Below, one piece after another: positions 56,111 to 64,000 of a DNA stretch of 64,000 nt (positions are counted from its first letter, which is position 1; every line of letters begins with the position of its first letter). Source of the stretch: Glandiceps talaboti. Taxonomy: Eukaryota > Hemichordata > Enteropneusta > Spengelidae. Both the position numbers and the translations under genes were made by a program. The stretch lies in NCBI RefSeq assembly GCF_964340395.1, contig NC_135561.1, positions 14,172,961 through 14,236,960 on the forward strand. The letters run 5' to 3'. Below the pieces are notes generated by a model. The model was not told where the DNA came from and searched no databases. It saw only the letters and a program-made list of their open reading frames with translations.

Positions 56111-56732
56111 TTTACTTTATTCATTGAAGAGACGAAATGTTTTTGTCATCGCGTTTGTATGATCGTATGGTCAACCCACAACCGTGAAGTGAAAGGTATG
56201 CTACAACGTTGTAAGTATGGGGACCATGATCACGGTACGAGTGTCACCAATCTCATAGCCATCCTAATAGCAATGTACAGATGTGAAAAAAAAACAGTGT
56301 GACATCAAAACATAAACTCTTACTTTAACCCATGAAATTATGGCTGAACATTTAGCTGATTCTAAATCTTCAATCGAAAGTGTTTACTTGACAATGCGTA
56401 TCATAGCAACTGTATCCATGCGTGGATGTATTAATACATACATGATCCATGATACATGGGTCTCATCCCTACATATATAATTAAGGATATGATGGATGAG
56501 TCCATCTCATATAACGTTACATCTATTCCCGACAGTGCCGATTCTGACATTTTCCCTTCCTGCGGATGAGTCTGGACTTACTCAGCTCAGGGACTAGTAC
56601 GTATACCCAACATCTATATTTACTTATTCTGCTTACAGACAACGTAACAAGTCATCCCTTCTTGAGCAAAACACAAGCACAGTGTCTGCAAGCAGGACTA
56701 CTATATTACTACCCTGTTTATGGCACTGAATA

Positions 56733-56890
56733 GCCTACCTGTAGACTCAAAGGACTTTCGCTAACACACTATTCCGCTATCCTAACAGACGTTTTGAGTT
56801 TTTGAATTTTCGCTGTCAATCAAAATGTCAGTCTAAAGATAGCGTCATAGTGTAGTAGTGAAAGTCCTTTGAGTCTACATGTAGGCTAGG
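56733..56890. mobile_element. Fold-back element with arms of about 58 bp
   Basis: GCCTACCTGTAGACTCAAAG then GACTTTCG at the left pairs with GAAAGTCCTTTGAGTCTACA then TGTAGGC at the right, with CGCTATCCTAACAGAC paired to GTCAGTCTAAAGATAGCG inside. Directly followed by a second hairpin at 56893-56983 (GTGCTGAATGACT paired with AGTCATTCAGCGC). Confidence 0.75.
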
Positions 56891-57219
56891 TGCTGAATGA
56901 CTGAGTACAATAACACTAGAACTCGTCTTTTTCATACTATGATGAGTGTTATCAGAGTTATAGTCATTCAGCGCCCTAAACATTAGCTACTACGGTAGTA
57001 CTACATTTATATTAAAAGTGTTCAATATATTTCCATTGTTTTGAGTGATATAATAATATAATATCTCTCAGGATTTTTGCTTAGACTTTAATATAATACA
57101 CAAGCATGTTATTATCCATTCAAAATTTTGAATATAAGGATGACTTCAAATTCAACGTTTACATGTAATCATTAGTGCATCACTGTATCCATGCATCTAT
57201 TGGACCTATTGGGCCTAAA

Positions 57220-57612
57220 GCCTAAAAAAATTGTTTGGTTACGGTTACCCGACCCCCACCAAGTTTTTCACTGCCGACCCTAAACTTTTTTCAAACGTGA
57301 CCCAAAACTTTTTTTTACCTATTCGAAAAAAAAAAATAAGATTGTGAAGTCTCGCATGAAATAGTGGATGTGGAAACTGACATCAACTTGAAAAGACAAT
57401 GTAAAACTTTTTTTTCCAATCTGTAATGGCTGTACTTAAGAAACCAACAACACAGAGACTATATGGAAAACAACGGAACACATAACTTCCTGAACTAGAC
57501 ACTCGTATGAAAAAAAAAATATGTAAAAAAAAAAATATAAACAAATCTACCCACCCCATCTTTTCTAAAATTTATTGTAATCGGAACCACAATTTGTTTT
57601 TTAGGCCTAATT
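57220..57612. mobile_element. MITE, GGCCTAAA family
   Basis: The left end GGGCCTAAAGCCTAAAAAAA then TTGTTTGGTTACGG is mirrored at the right by CGGAACCACAATTTG then TTTTTTAGGCCTAAT. Internal A/T runs; no coding content. Partial relative at 14147-14300. It lies in the probable 5' UTR intron of SLFNL1, about 60 bp before the acceptor at 57670. Confidence 0.75.
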
Positions 57613-57848
57613 ATGAAATGGTTATTTCCTGAAGACAGGATTCAAAACTTTATCTGTTTCTTTCTTACAGATATCACCATGTGATTCAATCTTGACATTT
57701 AAGCCTCACACTACAGCTAGCCTCTGTGGCTGAACTGTATCTGGCGCTGAAACAACACTATGTGGCTGTTTACATCATCAATGAGAAATCATATACCAAT
57801 CTTCATTGTCCATCACTGAGTGCATCCGTTTTTTTTCCATTGTAACCA

Positions 57849-60800
57849 ATGGCAACAACAGCGAACCCAGCAGCACCAACACTGAATTGGGAGCATGCCT
57901 TATTTCTTGGTAACATCAACCGTGAACTTGAAACGCTTGATGTCAAAGACCAAATATTACAGTTACTTCTGTTTTTGGGAGTGACTCTCAATGATGGTGA
58001 TCTTGAAATTCGTTATTCCAAAAATAGTGAGACGTACATCGCTTTTGTTAATCTTGGACGGAGGGATGTTCAGAAATATGTGTATGACAGTTTATTGAAG
58101 GATGGGACGAGATTGGCAGACGCTCTTGTACAAGACGGAAGGAGATTGAAAGTTGATTATTATAGAAAAATGAAGGATGACAGCAATGACACCACAGTCG
58201 GGTCAAGCCAGGATCAAGATCAAGGTCAAGGTCAAAGTGACATTCAAGGTCAAGGTCAGGATGTGTCACTTGAAATAATGGGGCACAGTATTCAACTTGA
58301 AAGCCGAAGTACAAGTCATCAAAGTTCAAATTTAGGTCATGTCGCCAGACATGGCACAGGTGACAATACTAATGTCCAGCAGGTCATAGGTCAAGGGCAT
58401 GACCCTGTGCAAGGTCATAATACAATACAGCAACATCCAGTTCAGGTTCAAGGCTGGATGCAAGGTGTTAATTCCAACCAAACAATGAATTCAAGTAGAG
58501 AAGAAGAGTCAAATACAAATATTAGTAGCCAACGTCCTGGGAATGCAGACCGATTTGTTGTTGCCATGCCAACACAAAACTTAGATTTTCAAGATGATTT
58601 GGAATTAAGTCCAACTACACGAATGAGAAGAAGGCGGAAAAAGAAATTGAGCAGAATAAATCAACAGCAATTTGAAAGTACAGACTCAGACAGTGATGAG
58701 GAAGATCGACAAAGTACAGGTACATTTGTCGTGGAGGAAGAACATTCATTTCTCAATAATACTTATACACTCGATGATGAACAATCATATCTCCACAATG
58801 CTGCTTCTAGAAACACAACTCAAAGCCAAACATATTCCATAGCATCAACATCAACATCAAGACCCCCTAGCAGACTGCCAAGATTAAAGACCAGGCCCTC
58901 TAGAACTGAAACTATTAGTGCTACAAGGAAGCCTTCACCAAAGACTTACGAATATACTCCTAAGCCAACTCTGCCTCCGCAATCACTTGTGCCAAAGAGA
59001 TCAGTTTCACCAACTAAAAGACCACCAACACGAGCCAAGAAGAGTCGGAATACTAACGAGGAATCCTTCTCTGTCGGTCAAAAGTTAGGAAATGAAAACA
59101 GACATCTAGAATTCAAAACTGGTGGTGGGGAATACTTGAAGAAAATACTGAAGGAACATGTTGGAAAATACATATGTGCATTTCTGAACAGTGAGGGTGG
59201 GTCGTTTATGATTGGTGTGGGTGATGATGGTAAGTGCACTATATAATTATAACACATTGTTGCCACTGTAGTCAATGAAGTCTGACTTTAGTGGCAACAT
59301 TGTATCACATTGTAACACATTGTTGCCACTTTAACCAATGAAGTATGACTTTTAGTGGCAATATTGTATCACATTGTAACACATTGCTGCCACTGTAGCC
59401 AATGAAGTCTGACTTTAGTGCCAACATTGTAACACATTGTTACCACTGTAGTCAATGAAGTCTGGCTTGAGTGGCAACATTGTATCACACTGTAACACAT
59501 TGTTGCCACTGTAGCCAATGAAGTCTGACTTCAGTGGCAACATTGTATCACATTGTTGTCACTGTAGCCATCAGTGCCAATATTGTATCAAAATTAGTTA
59601 TGTGTATTGTATTTTCATTTGTAATAAGTCAGTGTGTCTGAAGTGTTGTCCTTGCATGACCCAAGATGAAATATATTAGTGAAGCATGCTGTTTCAGTGA
59701 GTTCAGATGAAAAAAGGATAGCCAAGGTTGAGTGAAATGGGCTGTATCATTATATGCATATACCGTTCCAATGTGTGTTCTTGATTGATGGTAGTGTGTA
59801 TTTATGCACTATCCAAGTTAGGCCAAAAAAAAAAGAATTGTTTCTGGTCAGGACATTTTGTCAAAACTTTTGCAAAGACACAATTTTTTTTCCGTTGTAA
59901 TTCTCAATAAACCTGTCACTAAATCTACTATTTATGGCAGTTACTTTAAAATTTCTTTTTATTTAGTACATTATAGCAAGTGTGTATGTGGGGCAGATGT
60001 CATTTGCTTGTTCATGATAAGCTCTGCAGTTGTCTTCACTGAAGTAGGGAGGGTTATTTTTGTGTTTCCCCCAGACCTCCATGCACTGGACAAACACGAA
60101 AAAAATACTGATACGAGGATATATAAGTGATGCCCGCGCTGATCAAAAACAATTCTTTTTTTTAACCCTATAGGTTTAAGAACAGAAAAATAAATGTATA
60201 CCCATGTCACAACAATATGTCTACAAATGTATGTTATTGGTTCTGCAGTAGTCAAAATACCAAGATGTTCGGAATCAACATTATTTCCCTTTTTTTTCTA
60301 AATTAAGCTTTCACAGGTCTCATTTTATCATTCGCCAGTATTTTGCATTTTTCAGCTGAAAAAATACTGAAGACTTAAGGGGCCTCGCCACTTTGTCTAT
60401 CAACTCGTAGTGACAAGGCCCCTTAGGTTATTCATATTTTTCTCATTTATCTTGATGTAGGCACAGTACATGGTGTACACTGTGATCAGTTGAAAGAAGA
60501 CAGAGTCAGAAGAGACATAGATAGCGTGATTAGAAATTTCAAACCTCAAGTTTTCCCTGAGATGTACACCGTTAATTTTATTCCTGTCAGAAATCAAAGA
60601 CTAGGTGAGTATGGTGAAGGGGAGAAAGGTCATCGTATGCAAATTTTCAGAACATTTTCTAATAGGCCAGACTGCAATCAGAAAATTAAGAATATAGTGC
60701 CCTCACTCAATCATCACCTCATACAGCCATTTCTTAAGAGCTTTGTCCCTTGGTATTCTATAGAAGGGATCTTTTTCATATTGTTCAGACATTGTGGAAA

Positions 60801-62384
60801 GCAGCAGTGCTCAATAAATTACTGAGTAACCTACATGTATCCCATATATACCACAAGATACTCACAGACAGGAAGTAGAGCACCACTACAGCAAATTTTG
60901 GAAAGGCAAATTCTAAATTTAGACTTAAAATTTTATTAGATAGAATATTTGAATAGAGCATAATGTGAAAATGTTTTGAAAGCTTCTCTGTGATTGGTTA
61001 AAAAGCAAGGCCATATTCCAGTTACCCACCTTGTAATAATTTTATTTAAATGACATGCCACTGCAGGGCATTCCAGAGGGCTAATGCAGTCAACAAAATG
61101 TGGCTATAACAACTCTGTGATCATGAGTTCTTTAGAATTCTGGGATCTGAAATGAGTTTGCAGAATGGTTTGCTTGAAAATGCAACCAACTCTTTGCCAC
61201 AAAACACTGGAAAATGATGATTTTTTCAAAAAGGGGCTATCTTATTACTCACCCTATCATGTCCTTCACTTTTGCTCCAAAAGAAGCTGTGGCTGAACAG
61301 CACTCATAGTGGCCAGACTGTCCAATCTTTTGTTTTTCTGATATTGCGAGTGGTGTTTGCTAGAACCAAAATTATACTACCATAGGAAATCATCAAATTT
61401 CACATCACAAAATAATTAACAGCAATATCTTAAGACAACAAAAATATAAAGTACACAATATAAAGCCTGTGTTCTTCTGGTAGGTCCCTTAAAAGTCGTC
61501 AAGATCACTGTCAAGGAAGGTCTGTCAGAAACACTGTATGAAAACTCTAAAGGAGAAGTTTATTTGAGAAGAGATGGAGGTATACAGGGACCATTGAAAG
61601 CACATGAAATCAAGGAATGGTGCAGGATGGTAAGTATACAGATGTGGTCTGTTTACTTGTTAAAGGGCCATGGTTCATTCCCTGCTCATCAGATTAGTGT
61701 TATCTTAATTAAGATTACATGTGATCATTCTTTTGTTGTGGATTAACTTTTGCCATAGCTCTGCCACACAACTGGTTTTAACTCTAGCTTTTAAGCCTAA
61801 TCCAAAATGGACTTTTAAAGGGGAGCAAAAGTTAGGACAGTTCTGTCTAATTAGCCTTTCTCATGCTTATGAAGTCCAGAAATGTCATTTTAACCAACCT
61901 GCACCATGCGACCTCTCTAACACAGACTCACAAGTATTAGCATATCTGGTATATGATAGAAGAATTCTGCTATAGCCTCGGCTTAAGTATCATAGTTATT
62001 AAAATGTAAACAATAATAGGAGCTCCATAGTTTACCTCAACGTTGGTTTGGGAAGGTTTCAAAAAGCGTGAAGTTCTGAACATTATTTATGTCCGCATGA
62101 TGAGCTCTTCTGAACAAGATATAACAAATTTGTATTGCTCTGTCTCTTTCAGAGAGGTTGCAAGTAGCAGGATCCGTGTCAGTGCACAAGTAATCACTAG
62201 TACATGTGTAATAATTAATATTACATTTTGTTCTCTTCAGACTTACAACAAAGAACTTGACGTCTTGAAGAATAGAGAAAAAGAACTTGAGGAAGAGCTG
62301 GAATTACAAAGACAAGTGGAATCGAAACTCAGAATGGACCTCACCAAAAGTCAGAAAAATTCCAAGGTCTGTGCAATACTCTGA
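57849..62384 (+). CDS. SLFNL1: Schlafen-like protein 1 (AlbA_2 domain)
   Basis: Coding exons 57849-59229, 60461-60604, 61484-61629, 62241-62384 (1815 nt, 604 aa). An acceptor at 57670 suggests the first coding exon starts at 57671 with 5' UTR. Residues about 15-105 look like an RRM-type fold (ALFLGNIN, then TYIAFVNLG). A long polar linker follows, with Gln/Gly repeats near 121-140 and Arg/Ser/Pro-rich stretches. The Schlafen AlbA_2 domain starts ENRHLEFKTGGGEY (416) and includes CAFLNSEGGSFMIGV, IRNFKPQVFPEMYTV, EVYLRRDGGIQGPL and IKEWCR. This matches vertebrate SLFNL1 in order and spacing. Residues 558-598 form a charged coiled coil. The last four residues, CAIL, fit a CaaX prenylation motif. 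Schlafen-fold domains in other proteins cleave tRNA or piRNA precursors; the function of SLFNL1 itself is not established. The linker is much longer than in the human protein of about 400 aa. Confidence 0.9.
59240..59590. repeat. Minisatellite of about 64 bp, five to six units
   Basis: Unit: TAACACATTGTTGCCACTGT, then AGTCAATGAAGTCTGACTTT, then AGTGGCAACATTGTATCACA. Each unit contains the inverted pair TTGCCACT / AGTGGCAA, so each transcript unit could form a hairpin. It begins about 10 bp after the SLFNL1 exon 1 donor. Confidence 0.9.
59818..60170. mobile_element. MITE, TTAGGCCAAAA family, copy 2
   Basis: TTAGGCCAAAAAAAAAAGAA then TTGTTTCTGGTCAG at the left, and AAAAACAATTCTTTTTTTTA at the right. 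The interior matches the copy at 47932-48309 in reverse, for example GTGTGTATGTGGGGCAGATG. SLFNL1 intron 1. Confidence 0.82.
60374..60426. repeat. Short hairpin before SLFNL1 exon 2
   Basis: CTTAAGGGGCCTCGCCAC pairs with GTGACAAGGCCCCTTAG around a 12-18 base loop, 35 bp upstream of the exon 2 acceptor. In RNA it would place a stable stem next to the branch-point region. Confidence 0.7.
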
Positions 62385-64000
62385 TGTGGAAAGTTTGTTG
62401 TAATGAACTTTGACCCCAAATATTATCGGATCCATTTGTATTCATGTACAAACATTTACAACATCTGTAGCTCATTTACAGACATTCACAGATTCCCAAT
62501 GTGACACCTGTCAACTCAATTTCTGAACTTCAGTAACATTTAGCCAAAATTGATGCATGTACATTTTGTACTTTTATGCTTTAGCAGTTTTTTAGTTGTG
62601 AAGAAAGAGAAAAGAAAGAAAAGAAGAAAAGACTGCAGTGCTTTTTTTCGAACAGGAAGTGCCCTACACCTATTTTTTTTGTGACAGATTGCGCTACTGT
62701 TATTTTTTGGGGTTCCTCTTGCACTGTACTATAGTCCATCTTCTGGTTCCAAGATGCATTCCGTGAGACATCATTGCTTATGTTGTTACGTTTAGACTTG
62801 TTTTGTCTTTGTTATGTTTGAAATAACATTTTCATTCTGAAACGATGGAAAGACATGTTGACCTCTTTAATTAAGAGTGTTTTTTAAAAAAAAGACTAAA
62901 TGCCATCAATGATAGAGAACAATTTTACGAGTGAACCTAGGGTACGGTCAGGCTCAGACTTTTAGTTGTCTGAGGGTCAGGTGACAACCATCCCCCTGAG
63001 TACTACATGCAAAGCCCCTCCAGTGCACACAGAATGCATGGCATTGTATGGGGAGACACACAATACATCTTGGAACTGGTAACAGGTTTATATTCATGTG
63101 TATAATGTCAACGAAGGTGTAGATAACAACTAATTGTCAGATTTGCAATGTATGTCTTTCTAGATCTTGTTATTTGTGTAAGTTATATCTGATATTTGCA
63201 CTATATTTGTGATGTCACAGAGCACTGCCTGTGATGTACCTGTCATTTATATTCGTGTCAAAAATCAAAAATTGCTACGTGAAAACATATTTATATCATA
63301 TTTTGTAACAACTAACTCAGACACTTTTGTGTGTTTTTTTGTATTTTGTCTTTATATTTATCACAACATATCGTATGTGTTGTACAGCGCATGGCAGGTT
63401 ACTGTTTACTAGCTTTGTTTGATACAACCATGCAAATAGAAACTATACTTACTAATCCTCAGAATTGTGAGAATTAGAAATTTAAGCAATATAGACAACG
63501 GTATTTGATAAGGTGGGAAATTTTGGATTGCAAACTGTCAGTCTTGTTCACTCTATGATAGAGGACGCTATTTACTCTGATCCTATCAGAAAGTGATGTG
63601 ATGAAGGAGACTGCACGAGTGGGCAAATATCAAAACTTTGAAGGAAGCTGAAATTGTTGTAGCATAGTAAATAATGTCAACAAACTCACAAATTTCATCA
63701 TCAACACCAAAACGTGGTGTGTAATAGACACATTTAGTTTTATATGCATGTTTGCAATATTTATTAACATAATTTCAATGTGGAAATATACATTTTTTAA
63801 AAATTATAATTCTAAGCTTATACATTTTGTCAAAATTTTGATTAATAAAGGAACAAATATATTTTATCTGTGATGTGATAATTTACCCATGAAGTAATCA
63901 TTTGCTGATATTGTATTTTTTACTGTAATGTGAAACTTGTCCAGGGAGAAATATATTAGTATTTTGTACTAAACCTCAAAAACTTAATTGTGATATTGAT
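62385..64000. other. 3' flank of SLFNL1
   Basis: AT-rich sequence with no recognisable coding exon; probably the SLFNL1 3' UTR at first. A candidate AATAAA lies at 63844-63849, about 1.46 kb after the stop; whether the transcript reaches it is unknown. Confidence 0.45.
63844..63849 (+). terminator. Candidate polyadenylation signal downstream of SLFNL1
   Basis: AATAAA in an AT-rich context. Distance from the stop codon makes this tentative. Confidence 0.3.

Larger units (their letters stand above)
50895..57848. other. Intergenic and 5' UTR/intron region between PI4KB and SLFNL1 (head to head)
   Basis: No coding exon is recognised. It should contain the PI4KB 5' UTR intron and the SLFNL1 5' UTR intron. 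Repeats seen: an ATC run at 51881-51916, a small fold-back at about 52105-52175 (TAGCCTGGAATCCCA and its complement), and a MITE and SINE near 53 kb. There are also fold-backs near 56.8 kb and a MITE at 57.2 kb. Sequence becomes richer in CpG around 55.0-56.1 kb. Confidence 0.5.

Overview
The window is animal genomic DNA. It has spliced genes with GT-AG introns, AT-rich non-coding DNA, dense microsatellites, tRNA-derived SINEs and many short inverted-repeat elements. No organism can be named with certainty. The repeat style (SINE tails ending in AGCGCTATATAAA plus ATT repeats, many copies of TACATGTA, MITEs and fold-back elements) suggests a marine invertebrate such as a hemichordate, lancelet or mollusc. 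That is an inference from general impression.

Five protein genes can be assembled exon by exon with intact reading frames. (1) 1685-6356, plus strand: an SLC16-type monocarboxylate transporter, 6 exons, 499 aa. (2) 10847-13818, plus: a TMEM180/MFSD13A-like transporter-fold protein, 4 exons, 476 aa. (3) 18591-22467, plus: its tandem paralogue, 4 exons, 466 aa, with identical lengths for the first three coding exons. (4) 32830-50894, minus: phosphatidylinositol 4-kinase beta (PI4KB), 13 coding exons, 864 aa. (5) 57849-62384, plus: a Schlafen-like protein 1 (SLFNL1) orthologue, 4 coding exons, 604 aa. PI4KB and SLFNL1 are head to head, with a probable shared promoter region near 55.9-56.1 kb.

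The rest is introns and intergenic DNA full of repeats. There is a MITE family with CAGTGTGCCCTCTAA ends (six copies), two further MITE families, several fold-back elements, two SINE families, microsatellite-cored elements ending in a hairpin (pearl/Helentron-like), and several minisatellites.

The most unusual observations concern how repeats meet genes. The 3' end of the PI4KB catalytic exon, together with its splice donor, has been copied in tandem every 67 bp into the following intron. The end of PI4KB coding exon 1 and its donor are also duplicated, next to a TTGA microsatellite. The last exons of the two TMEM180-like paralogues are about 97% identical although the rest of the genes is far more diverged, which points to gene conversion. 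SLFNL1 ends in a CaaX-type prenylation motif. No new multi-gene system of the operon kind is present, and these genes have no evident shared pathway.
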